From the NCBI RefSeq assembly GCF_022869865.1, contig NZ_CP094984.1, positions 1,736,001 through 1,800,000 on the forward strand: DNA of 64,000 nt. The letters are read 5' to 3'. The notes beneath the pieces were generated by a model. That model saw only the letters and a program-made list of their open reading frames with translations, did not search any database and had not been told where the DNA came from. The position numbers and the translations under genes were made by a program. How positions within the stretch are numbered: position 1 is the first letter of the stretch; each line of letters begins with the position of its first letter. Of this stretch, positions 35,252 through 43,215 are shown piece by piece. Source of the stretch: Arthrobacter zhangbolii. Its GTDB lineage: Bacteria; Actinomycetota; Actinomycetes; Actinomycetales; Micrococcaceae.

Positions 35252-36910
35252 ATGATTACCCACCTGGACCGTTACCGGCAGATAGCCGAAATCCTCTCCC
35301 GTAACGGCCTAGGCTTTCTCGTCTCGGCCCTCGGGCTGGAGGGGCGGCTGCCGTTCCGGCGCCAGGAGCACGCTGAAGATGCCGTACGCCGGCCGAGCAG
35401 GCCCGAATACCTGCGGATTGCACTCGAGGAACTGGGACCCACCTACATCAAAATGGGCCAGCTGCTCTCCACCCGGCCGGACCTGCTGCCACCGGATTAC
35501 CAGCGGGAACTGGCCAAACTGCAGGACAGGGCCGATCCTGTGCCCTGGCCGGCGATTCGGGAAGAGCTGCGCCAGGAACTGGGCGCCGAACCGGAATCGG
35601 TTTTCGGTTTCTTCGACACCGCGGTGATGGCCAGTGCCTCCATCGGGCAGGTGTATTCGGCGGCCCTGAAGGACGGCACCGCCGTCGTCGTCAAAGTGCG
35701 CCGGCCCGGCATCACCACGGAGGTGGACCAGGACCTGGAGATCCTGCAGAACCTCGCCAGCACGGCCAGCAAGCACTGGGAGGCCGCCAGGGACTACGAT
35801 CTCACCGGCCTGATGGACGAGTTTGCCCGGACCCTGCGTTCTGAGCTGGATTACCTGCAGGAAGGACGCAACGCAGACCGGTTCCGGCTCAACTTCGAAG
35901 ACAGTACGGCCGTGCAGATTCCCCGGGTCTATTGGGACCACACCACCTCACGGGTCCTGACAATGGACCGCATCACGGGAATGAAGGTCACGGATACCAA
36001 GGCGCTGGATGCGGCAGGAATCGACCGTCCGGCACTGGCTGTCGCGGCGGCCGGGGTGGAAATGCAGATGGTCTTTGACGACGGGTTTTTCCATGCCGAC
36101 CCGCATCCCGGGAACCTGTTCGTGGAGCCCGGTGGCCGGGTGGGGCTGATTGACTTCGGCATGGTCGGAGAAGTGGATGAGAAGCTGCGGGGGCAGCTCT
36201 CCGCACTTTTTGTCGGCATTGTGCGCAAGGACCCGGAGCGGATGACCAACGCCATTGTCCGGCTGAACGCTTCAGGTGTGCGGGTGGACCGGGTGAAGCT
36301 GCGCATGGACCTTGGCCCGCTGATCCGTATGTACTCGGGCAGGAGCCTGGCCGATGCGCCTGTGGGCAGCCTGATCACCACCGGCCTGGGGATCCTCCGC
36401 ACCCATCACATCCAGCTCCCGCGGGAGATGGCCCTGCTGTTGCGGATGCTGATTATGACCGAAGGCATGGGGGAGGTGCTGGACCCGGACTTCAGGATGG
36501 GCCCGACTCTGGCACCCTATGCACGCCGGATGACCGCCAGGCAGCTGAACCCGGTCAATTACGCCCGCCGGCTGGGGCGGGCAGGGGCAGAGGCCCTGGA
36601 ACTGGGCACCGAACTGCCGGACCAGGTGCGCCGGCTCATCGAAACGCTGGACTTCGAAGGCATGGAGGTCCACCTCAGGGCGGAAGAACTGCTCCCGCTG
36701 GTTATCCGGTTGGAGCGGGTGGGGAACCGTTTGGTGGCAGCTATATTCGCCTCTGCCTTCATCCGTGGCGTGGGGGAGCTGACCCTCGGGGACGCTTCAC
36801 GCTGGAAGTCGTGGCAGGCGCCCCTGATGAGTGCCGGCCTGGCATCCACCGGGGCGCTGGGCGGGTACATTGCCTGGACATCGCGGCGCGCCCGGCTGCG
36901 CGGTATGTAA
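35252..36910 (+). CDS. AarF/UbiB (ABC1/ADCK) atypical kinase
   Basis: Protein-kinase-like family member linked in other organisms to isoprenoid quinone lipid homeostasis. The 552 residues carry the family-specific KxGQ motif in YIKMGQLLSTRPDLLP, the Ala-rich nucleotide loop ASASIGQVYSA, the Lys in VVVKVRRP, the catalytic region HADPHPGNLF and the metal-binding DFGMVG. One or two C-terminal hydrophobic helices (LVAAIFASAFI, and a glycine-rich one at the end) would anchor it in the membrane. A GGGAGC site precedes the ATG. Actinobacteria make menaquinone, so a role in menaquinone distribution is an inference. Confidence 0.9.
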   Translation: MITHLDRYRQIAEILSRNGLGFLVSALGLEGRLPFRRQEHAEDAVRRPSRPEYLRIALEELGPTYIKMGQLLSTRPDLLPPDYQRELAKLQDRADPVPWPAIREELRQELGAEPESVFGFFDTAVMASASIGQVYSAALKDGTAVVVKVRRPGITTEVDQDLEILQNLASTASKHWEAARDYDLTGLMDEFARTLRSELDYLQEGRNADRFRLNFEDSTAVQIPRVYWDHTTSRVLTMDRITGMKVTDTKALDAAGIDRPALAVAAAGVEMQMVFDDGFFHADPHPGNLFVEPGGRVGLIDFGMVGEVDEKLRGQLSALFVGIVRKDPERMTNAIVRLNASGVRVDRVKLRMDLGPLIRMYSGRSLADAPVGSLITTGLGILRTHHIQLPREMALLLRMLIMTEGMGEVLDPDFRMGPTLAPYARRMTARQLNPVNYARRLGRAGAEALELGTELPDQVRRLIETLDFEGMEVHLRAEELLPLVIRLERVGNRLVAAIFASAFIRGVGELTLGDASRWKSWQAPLMSAGLASTGALGGYIAWTSRRARLRGM

Positions 36911-36930
36911 ACGGATGCTTAACCGGAACC

Positions 36931-36955
36931 GGGCGGCCCCGCAAAGGGGCCGCCC
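36931..36955. terminator. Intrinsic terminator hairpin after the AarF-like gene
   Basis: GGGCGGCCCC and GGGGCCGCCC form a perfect ten-base stem around the loop GCAAA, twenty bases after the stop. The convergent transporter gene ends 25 bases further on, so it can serve both genes. There is a short T run (GGTTTA) a few bases downstream. Confidence 0.8.
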
Positions 36956-36979
36956 GGGCGGTTTACCGCGCTATGCGGT

Positions 36980-38332
36980 TCAGCTGTACGGGTTCGCCGG
37001 CGCAGCGCCGGACGGAACAGCCTTGGGGCGCAGACCCAGTTCGGCCGTGGGAACGTGGACGGTTTCCTTTGCCGTCAGTGCCGATACGGCGGCGATGGCG
37101 CAGATCGCTGCGGTGAAGTAGCTGGTGACCAGCCAGCCGCCGGGCTCCAGGCCACCGATGGCGGCAACGATGGAGGGCGCGAAACCGGCCATCAGGAAGC
37201 CGAGCTGAGTGCCGATGGCCAGACCGGAGAAGCGAACCTTGGCGCTGAACATCTCGGCGTAGAAGGACGGCCAGACAGCGTTGGCAGCCGCGTAGCCGCA
37301 GGAGAATACAGCAATGGACAGGGCAAACTGCAGCAGGGTGTTTCCGGATTCCATGGACAGCAGGTAGAAGGGCATGATCACCGCACTGGACACTGCACCG
37401 TAGACGAAGACCGGCCGCCGGCCGATGCGGTCTGCCAGACGTCCGAACAGCGGCTGGGTGAACAGTGCCACGAAGTTGCCCGCCACTACGAGCCAAAGCG
37501 TGATGTCCGCGTTGACGCTGCCGACTTCCGTGCCGTACTTGATCGCAAGTGTTCCGTACACGGTGGAGACAGCGGCGATGAAGGCGCAGCACACTACGCG
37601 CAGCACATCGCGCCAGTGGTCCTTCAGCAGCACACCCACCGGAAGCTTGACGATTTCATTGCGTTCCTTGGCTTCGGTGAAGGTGGGGGTTTCGTGCAGG
37701 GAACGGCGGATGAAGTAGGTGACTACCACTACCACGGCGCTCAGCCAGAACGGGATACGCCAGCCAATGCCGTACTTGATCTCGTCCGGCAGCGCGACGA
37801 CGGGAATGAAGACCAGGGCTGCGAGGATCTGGCCGCCCTGCGTTCCGGTCAGCGTCCAGGACGTGAAGAAGGACCGGCGGTTGTCCGGTGCGTGTTCCAG
37901 GGTCATGGAACTGGCCCCGGCCTGCTCGCCGGCAGCGGAAAGGCCCTGCATCAGCCGGCAGAAAACCAGCAGTGCGGGAGCCCACCAGCCGATGGTATTG
38001 AAGTCCGGGAGGCAGCCGATGAGGAACGTGGAGCCGCCCATCAGAAGCAGGGTGAACATCAGCACGCGCTGGCGGCCAACCTTGTCACCGAAGTGTCCCA
38101 GGATCACTGCACCCACGGGGCGGGCAATGTACGCGAAACCGAAGGTCGCCAGGGACATGATGCTGGCCTGGGCATCCGCATCGGGGAAGAAGACGCGCGG
38201 GAAAATCAACGCGGCGGCGGAGCCGAAAATGAAGAAGTCGTAATACTCAACGGCACTGCCCATAAAACTGGCAGTGGCGGCCTTGCGCGGGGACTTGCCC
38301 GGCGCTTTTCCGGCGGGGGCGGATGCGTCCAT
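36980..38332 (-). CDS. MHS-family metabolite:H+ symporter, probably for shikimate
   Basis: Twelve-helix symporter of the metabolite:H+ family (ShiA/KgtP/ProP group), 450 residues. Motifs include the first helix AVEYYDFFIFGSAAALIFP, GHFGDKVGRQRVL in loop 2-3, and GEQAGASSM, RRSFFTSWTLTGTQGG in helices 4-5. The AGGAG site seven bases before the ATG fixes the start. It is divergent from the shikimate dehydrogenase operon, so shikimate, quinate or dehydroshikimate is the likely substrate. The regulator is probably the IclR protein of that operon. Confidence 0.87.
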   Translation of the reverse strand: MDASAPAGKAPGKSPRKAATASFMGSAVEYYDFFIFGSAAALIFPRVFFPDADAQASIMSLATFGFAYIARPVGAVILGHFGDKVGRQRVLMFTLLLMGGSTFLIGCLPDFNTIGWWAPALLVFCRLMQGLSAAGEQAGASSMTLEHAPDNRRSFFTSWTLTGTQGGQILAALVFIPVVALPDEIKYGIGWRIPFWLSAVVVVVTYFIRRSLHETPTFTEAKERNEIVKLPVGVLLKDHWRDVLRVVCCAFIAAVSTVYGTLAIKYGTEVGSVNADITLWLVVAGNFVALFTQPLFGRLADRIGRRPVFVYGAVSSAVIMPFYLLSMESGNTLLQFALSIAVFSCGYAAANAVWPSFYAEMFSAKVRFSGLAIGTQLGFLMAGFAPSIVAAIGGLEPGGWLVTSYFTAAICAIAAVSALTAKETVHVPTAELGLRPKAVPSGAAPANPYS

Positions 38333-38455
38333 TGCATCTCTCCTGACGTGGGGGCGTGGCGGTGGGGGGGACGGCGGATGGCGACGGGATGCCTTGGCCG
38401 GCATACCGTGCGGTTACCAGGTTCCGGGGTGTTTCCCCGTGGTGCGGGGTGTGCG

Positions 38456-38521
38456 GTACCTGATGTGCTGCAGGGTGTACTGCTTCCGCACCAAATGCGG
38501 TGGGGTGCGCCGTACCTGATG
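38456..38521. promoter_or_regulatory. Direct repeats GTACCTGATG upstream of the MHS transporter
   Basis: GTACCTGATG occurs at 38456 and 38512, both preceded by GTGCG- or GCGC-like bases, 56 bp apart, in the shared control region between the transporter and the shikimate genes. They may be binding sites for a regulator of the transporter. Confidence 0.35.
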
Positions 38522-38571
38522 CAGTGTTGATGGTGTCCGGGTATGCCTAGCAGCAGCCATTGTGCGCTATG

Positions 38572-38597
38572 CGTACACATGTGCATACTCCGTACAC
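38572..38597. promoter_or_regulatory. CGTACAC repeats, candidate IclR operator
   Basis: CGTACAC is found twice, 19 bp apart, as CGTACACATGTGCAT and CGTACACTTGCAGTA; the first copy is part of the imperfect palindrome GCGTACACATGTGCATAC centred on CACATGTG. It lies just upstream of a TAATGT -10-like element of the shikimate operon. IclR-family regulators bind short palindromes or pairs of them in such positions. Confidence 0.4.
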
Positions 38598-38710
38598 TTG
38601 CAGTAATGTAACTCACAGCCGGATACCCCGGCAACTGTGACCTGCCGTCCGGGCCGTTCCGGTTCGGAATGAGCACACGGCAGCACCAAGTAGACCGGAA
38701 GGACAGTCCC

Positions 38711-39583
38711 ATGAGTGGCACGGAGGAATCGTTCGTCGTCGGATTGATCGGAGAAGGCATTACTGCCTCCCTCACTCCTCCCATGCACGAGCGTGAAGCC
38801 GACCGGCAGGGCCTGCGCTATGTCTACCGTCCGGTGGACCTCACCCGGCTGGGTCGCCCCGGCTCGGATGTGGGTGACCTGCTGCGCTGGGGCAGGGACC
38901 TGGGCTTCAACGCCTTCAACGTCACCCACCCCTGCAAGCAGCTGGTCCTGGCCGAACTGGACGAGGTGTCTGAGGACGCCGCACGCCTCGGGGCGGTAAA
39001 TACTGTCCTGATCCGGGATGGAAAGCTCATTGGCCACAACACCGACTTCTCCGGTTTTAGCGGTGCACTGGCCGCCGGCCTGCCGGACGCAGCGCTGGGG
39101 TCCGTGGTCCAGCTGGGTGTGGGCGGGGCAGGAGCCGCTGTCGCGTACGCCCTCCTGAAGGCCGGCACCGCGGAACTGACGCTGCTGGACCTGGACCCGG
39201 ACCGCGCAGCCGAGCGCGCGGCGGCACTTGCACAGCTTTTCCCTGACCGGCGAGTGACCTCCGGAACGCCGGCGGACCTGCCCGCCGTGCTGCCCGGTGC
39301 CGACGGACTGGTCCATGCGACGCCGGTGGGCATGCATTCCCACCCCGGACTCGCCGTGGACCTGGACCTGCTGGACCCGTCCCAATGGGTGGCCGACGTC
39401 GTCTACCGCCCGGTCGACACGGAACTGATCATTGGCGCCCGCGCCAAGGGCTGCCGGGTCCTGGACGGCGGACGGATGGCCGTGGGCCAGGCGGTGGACG
39501 CCTTTGAGCTGATCACCGGCATCCGGCCGGATGCCGCGCGGATGCTTGACCACTTCCACGAGCTGATTGCCCAGGGACGCTGA
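38711..39583 (+). CDS. aroE: Shikimate/quinate dehydrogenase
   Basis: Oxidises shikimate (or quinate) to the 3-dehydro form, 290 residues. The N-domain has GEGITASLTPPMHEREA, NVTHPCKQ with the catalytic Lys and NTDFSGF with the Asp. The Rossmann motif is GVGGAGAAVAYALLKAG. The end of the second beta strand reads LLDLDPDRA; an acidic residue here favours NAD over NADP and is a mark of catabolic enzymes such as QsuD or YdiB, whereas biosynthetic AroE carries Arg/Thr/Ser. The ATG giving MSGTEESFV follows a GGAAGGA site. It overlaps the next gene by one base. A separate biosynthetic AroE is expected elsewhere in the genome. Confidence 0.9.
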   Translation: MSGTEESFVVGLIGEGITASLTPPMHEREADRQGLRYVYRPVDLTRLGRPGSDVGDLLRWGRDLGFNAFNVTHPCKQLVLAELDEVSEDAARLGAVNTVLIRDGKLIGHNTDFSGFSGALAAGLPDAALGSVVQLGVGGAGAAVAYALLKAGTAELTLLDLDPDRAAERAAALAQLFPDRRVTSGTPADLPAVLPGADGLVHATPVGMHSHPGLAVDLDLLDPSQWVADVVYRPVDTELIIGARAKGCRVLDGGRMAVGQAVDAFELITGIRPDAARMLDHFHELIAQGR

Positions 39584-41487
39584 TGCGCACCTCCATAGCC
39601 ACCGTCTGCCTTAGCGGAACGCTCGAAGAGAAAATGCGTGCCTGCTCCGACGCGGGTTTTGACGGCATCGAAATCTTCGAACCGGACCTGCTGGTCTCAC
39701 CCTCCAGCCCGGAGGAAATCCGGGACCTCGCCGCCACGCTTGGCCTTACCCTTGACCTCTACCAGCCCTTCCGCGACTTCGAAGGCGTGGAGGAGGAGCA
39801 GCTGGAGGAGAACCTGCGCCGGGCGCAGGCCAAGTTTGCCCTGATGAACCGGCTGGGCATCGACACCCTGCTGCTGTGCAGCAACGTGGGTACGGCCACC
39901 ATCAACGACGACGCCGTGGCAGCCCGGCAGCTGCGCCGGCTCGGGGACACCGCGGCCCGGTATGGCATAAAAGTGGCCTACGAGGCCCTGGCCTGGGGAC
40001 GCTACGTCAACGACTTTGAGCACGCCCAGCGCATAGTGGACCTGGCCGACCATCCCAACATAGGTACCTGCCTGGACAGCTTCCACATTCTCTCCCGCGG
40101 ATGGGACCCCGCCGCGATCGAGAAGATCCCGGCCGGGAAGATCTTCTTTGTCCAGCTCGCCGATGCCCCGGAACTCTCCCTGGATGTCCTGTCCTGGAGC
40201 CGGCACTACCGGGTGTTTCCCGGCGAGGGCGCCTTCGACCTCGTTGGGTTTATGGCCCATCTGGTCCGCAGCGGCTATGACGGCCCCGTGTCACTGGAAA
40301 TCTTTAACGACGTGTTCCGCCAGACCGCCGAGGAGCGGACGGCAGTGGACGCCATGCGGTCCCTGATCTGGCTGGAGGAACGCACCTCGGCATACCTCGC
40401 TGAGCACGACGGCGGTGCCTCGTACCCAATGTCGCTGGCCACGCTGCCGCGGGTGGCGGAACCCAGCGGGTTCAACTTTGCCGAGGTCAAGGCGGAAAAC
40501 CCGGAAACGGTATCCACCCTGCTCTATCAGCTGGGTTTCACCTTCGCCGGCCGGCACCGGACCAAGCCGGTGCAGCTGTGGACGCAGGGCCGTGCCCGCG
40601 TCATCATCAACGGCCAGCAGGCACGCGGCATGGAACCGGGGATTTCAGCACTGGGGCTGGATGTGAAGGACCCGCAGGCGGCGGCATCGCGGGCGCTGCA
40701 GCTGCGTGCACGTCCGGTGAACCGGCGCAGCCAGGCTGACGAGCAGGTCCTGCAGGCAGTGTTCGCCCCGGATTCCACCGAAGTCTTCCTCTGCGAAGCG
40801 ACGGCCGACGGCACCGCCGCGTGGGCCGGAGAGTTCAGCCGGCCGGCGGGTACCGGCGGGCCGGAAGGGGCGCCGGACGCACCGGACGGCGACGGTTTGG
40901 CCGAGCCCCTGATCTCTGCCATCGACCACATCAACCTGTCCCAGCCGTGGCAGCACTTCGACGAAGCGGTACTGTTTTACGAATCCACGCTGTCCCTGGC
41001 CCCCATTGCCTCACAGGAGGTTCCCAGCCCCATGGGCCTGGTCCGCAGCCAGGTCATGCGCAGTGTGGACGGCGGGGTGCGGCTGGCGCTGAACATTGCC
41101 CCGCTCATTGTGGAATCCGGCCCGGAAAGCGGGGAGTACCCCCAGCACGTCGCCTTTGCCTCCACCGACCTGATCGCCACAGCCCGGCGGGCGGCCGAGC
41201 GCGGCCTGCGGTTCCTGCCGGTACCGGCAAACTACTATGAGGATCTTGCCGCCAGGTTCCGCCTCGACCCGGCGTTCCTGTCCGAGCTGCAGGAACTGAA
41301 CCTGCTATATGACCGGGATGCGGACGGGGAGTTCCTGCACTTCTACACCGCAACCGTGGGCAACGTGTTCTTCGAAGTGGTGGAACGGCGTGGCAGCTAT
41401 GACGGCTACGGCGCCCCCAACGCCCCGGTTCGGCTGGCGTCCCAGTACCTGGCATCGAGGAATGATTCCCGGCGCGGAGAGGGATGA
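39583..41487 (+). CDS. qsuB: 3-dehydroshikimate dehydratase fused to an HPPD-like domain
   Basis: Converts 3-dehydroshikimate to protocatechuate. The first 290 or so residues form a sugar-phosphate-isomerase-type TIM barrel; the metal ligands of the characterised QuiC1-type enzymes are present as Glu134 (AYEAL), Asp165 (CLDSF), Gln191 (FVQLAD) and Glu239 (SLEIF). From about residue 440 a dioxygenase-like VOC domain follows, with the HPPD iron triad at His449 (IDHINLS), His522 (QHVAFA) and Glu598 (FFEVVE). The fused layout is known in QuiC1/QsuB proteins. Activity of the second domain is unclear. The start overlaps the aroE stop by one base and the stop overlaps the IclR start by four. Confidence 0.9.
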   Translation: MRTSIATVCLSGTLEEKMRACSDAGFDGIEIFEPDLLVSPSSPEEIRDLAATLGLTLDLYQPFRDFEGVEEEQLEENLRRAQAKFALMNRLGIDTLLLCSNVGTATINDDAVAARQLRRLGDTAARYGIKVAYEALAWGRYVNDFEHAQRIVDLADHPNIGTCLDSFHILSRGWDPAAIEKIPAGKIFFVQLADAPELSLDVLSWSRHYRVFPGEGAFDLVGFMAHLVRSGYDGPVSLEIFNDVFRQTAEERTAVDAMRSLIWLEERTSAYLAEHDGGASYPMSLATLPRVAEPSGFNFAEVKAENPETVSTLLYQLGFTFAGRHRTKPVQLWTQGRARVIINGQQARGMEPGISALGLDVKDPQAAASRALQLRARPVNRRSQADEQVLQAVFAPDSTEVFLCEATADGTAAWAGEFSRPAGTGGPEGAPDAPDGDGLAEPLISAIDHINLSQPWQHFDEAVLFYESTLSLAPIASQEVPSPMGLVRSQVMRSVDGGVRLALNIAPLIVESGPESGEYPQHVAFASTDLIATARRAAERGLRFLPVPANYYEDLAARFRLDPAFLSELQELNLLYDRDADGEFLHFYTATVGNVFFEVVERRGSYDGYGAPNAPVRLASQYLASRNDSRRGEG

Positions 41488-42257
41488 CCGTGGACGAGGG
41501 CTACTACGTTAAATCCGTGGAGAAGGCCTTCGCAATCCTCGGCGCGTTCACGCCGGACGTTCCGGAACACACGGTCAGTACGGCCGCGGCCGCGGCGGGG
41601 ACCAGCCGCGCCGCCGCCCGCCGGTTCCTGCTCACCCTGCGGGACCTGGGCTATCTGGGCTTTGACGGCACCGCCTTCCGACTGGCACCGCGGACCCTGG
41701 ACGTCGCCGCCGCGTACCTGGCACACCTCTCCCTGCCGCAGGTGGCCGAACAGCACCTGAAGCAGCTCTCTGCCGAGCTGGGGGAGACGACGTCGCTGTG
41801 CATCCTGGACGGAACCGACGTCGTCTACGTTTCCCGGATCACGTCGCTGCGGCTCCTGCGGGTGGCAGTGAACGTGGGGACCCGTTTCCCGGCCTGGGCC
41901 ACCTCCATGGGGCGGGTCCTGCTGGCTCAGCTGCCGGCCGAAGAGCTGGAAACCTACTTCGCGGACGTCCGGCTGCAGCAGTACACGCGCAGCACCGTAT
42001 CCTCAGTGGCGGAGTTGCGGGAGGAAGTCCTGCTTGCCGGCATCCGCGGCTGGTCAAAGGTGACGGATGAGCTGGAAGACGGACTGCGCGGTGTTGCCGT
42101 GCCGGTCCGGGGTGCGGACGGCACAGTGGTTGCAGCCGCCAACGTGTCCCTGCAGCTGCACAGTTCGGACGGCGTGGAGACAACGGTTCTTCCGCTGCTG
42201 CGGGCCGCCGCGGACCGGATCTCCAGGGATCTCGGCAGCCGCGGCGGCCCGGCCTAA
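41484..42257 (+). CDS. IclR-family regulator of shikimate/protocatechuate genes
   Basis: A 257-residue regulator of the PcaR/PobR type. The N-terminal winged helix is SVEKAFAILGAFTPD followed by TSRAAARRFLLTLRDLGYL; the effector domain contains YVSRITSLRLLRV, GTRFPAWATSMGRVLLAQL and the terminal conserved IGAINVS-like VAAANVSLQ. An ATGA overlap with the dehydratase gene ties its expression to the operon, suggesting autoregulation. PcaR-like proteins respond to protocatechuate or related acids and may activate or repress; the direction cannot be told. Confidence 0.88.
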   Translation: MTVDEGYYVKSVEKAFAILGAFTPDVPEHTVSTAAAAAGTSRAAARRFLLTLRDLGYLGFDGTAFRLAPRTLDVAAAYLAHLSLPQVAEQHLKQLSAELGETTSLCILDGTDVVYVSRITSLRLLRVAVNVGTRFPAWATSMGRVLLAQLPAEELETYFADVRLQQYTRSTVSSVAELREEVLLAGIRGWSKVTDELEDGLRGVAVPVRGADGTVVAAANVSLQLHSSDGVETTVLPLLRAAADRISRDLGSRGGPA

Positions 42258-42264
42258 TCAGCAG

Positions 42265-43215
42265 TTACTCGCTGTATTCGCTGGCCTTGTAAATGCTCAG
42301 CCCCAATGACCTGGCCACCTGCGCCACGGCATGCTGGGCCTTGACGCTGTTGCCGGCGGGGTCCAGGGGAGGCGCGAAGCCGGCGATGGCCAGCTTGCCG
42401 GGCATCACGGCCAAGATTCCGCCGCCCACCCCGCTTTTGCCCGGCAGTCCAACCTGGTAGGCCCAGTCACCGGACGCGGTGTATAACCCCTCCATGGTCA
42501 TCTCCGCCAACATGGCCGGCACATGCGCAGCCTGAACCACGCGGTCGCCGGTCAGCGGATTTACCCCGCGGTTTGCAATGGTGGCACCCATAGCGGCCAG
42601 GTCCCGGGCCGTAACCAGGGTCGAGCACTGCCGGGTATACACATCGCAGGCTTCCATCGGATCGGAATACATGGTGCCGCCCGAGTACAGCAGCCAGGCA
42701 ATGGCCCGGTTGTGGAAGTTGGTGGACTGCTCCGATTCGTTCACCTCATCGCTAAGCCTGATTTTCCGCCCGGCGAAGGCGCTCTGGACCTGCAGGATGG
42801 CTTCCCACCGGTCCTCTGCTGTGTCGCCCGGGATCAGCGAGACGGTGGACATGGCCCCGGCGTTGACCAGGGGTGACACGGGTGCGTCGCCGTGCAGGGC
42901 GACGGAGATGACCGAGTTGAACGGTTCACCCGTTGGATCGGCGCCCACTTTCTGCTGGAAGGTTTCCAGCCCCACCTTTTCCATGGCCCAGGCCATGGAA
43001 AAGACCTTGGAAATGGATTCCAGCGCAAATTCGAAGCCGGTGTCACCCATTTCGAACAACTGGCCGTCGGCAGTCATGACGCAGACGCCAAACAACGCCG
43101 GGTCCACCGATGCCAGGTACGGGATGTAGCTGGCGTTCTCGCCGCCGGTGTCATCCTTATGGTCCGCGTAGGCGGTTTTCACGGCATTCTCAATGGATGC
43201 CTGGTCGAGTTTCAT
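42265..43215 (-). CDS. glsA: Glutaminase (serine-dependent beta-lactamase fold)
   Basis: Hydrolyses glutamine to glutamate and ammonia. The 316-residue protein has the SxxK catalytic motif in ESISKVF (Ser67 and Lys70), NAGAM in the second catalytic loop, SEQSTNFHNRAIAW, and the GKSGVGGG motif. It is the third gene of the gad operon and its ATG overlaps the gadC stop by four bases. In E. coli a glutaminase of this family and GadC form a glutamine-based acid-resistance system, where released ammonia consumes protons. That role is well supported here by gene order. Confidence 0.94.
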   Translation of the reverse strand: MKLDQASIENAVKTAYADHKDDTGGENASYIPYLASVDPALFGVCVMTADGQLFEMGDTGFEFALESISKVFSMAWAMEKVGLETFQQKVGADPTGEPFNSVISVALHGDAPVSPLVNAGAMSTVSLIPGDTAEDRWEAILQVQSAFAGRKIRLSDEVNESEQSTNFHNRAIAWLLYSGGTMYSDPMEACDVYTRQCSTLVTARDLAAMGATIANRGVNPLTGDRVVQAAHVPAMLAEMTMEGLYTASGDWAYQVGLPGKSGVGGGILAVMPGKLAIAGFAPPLDPAGNSVKAQHAVAQVARSLGLSIYKASEYSE

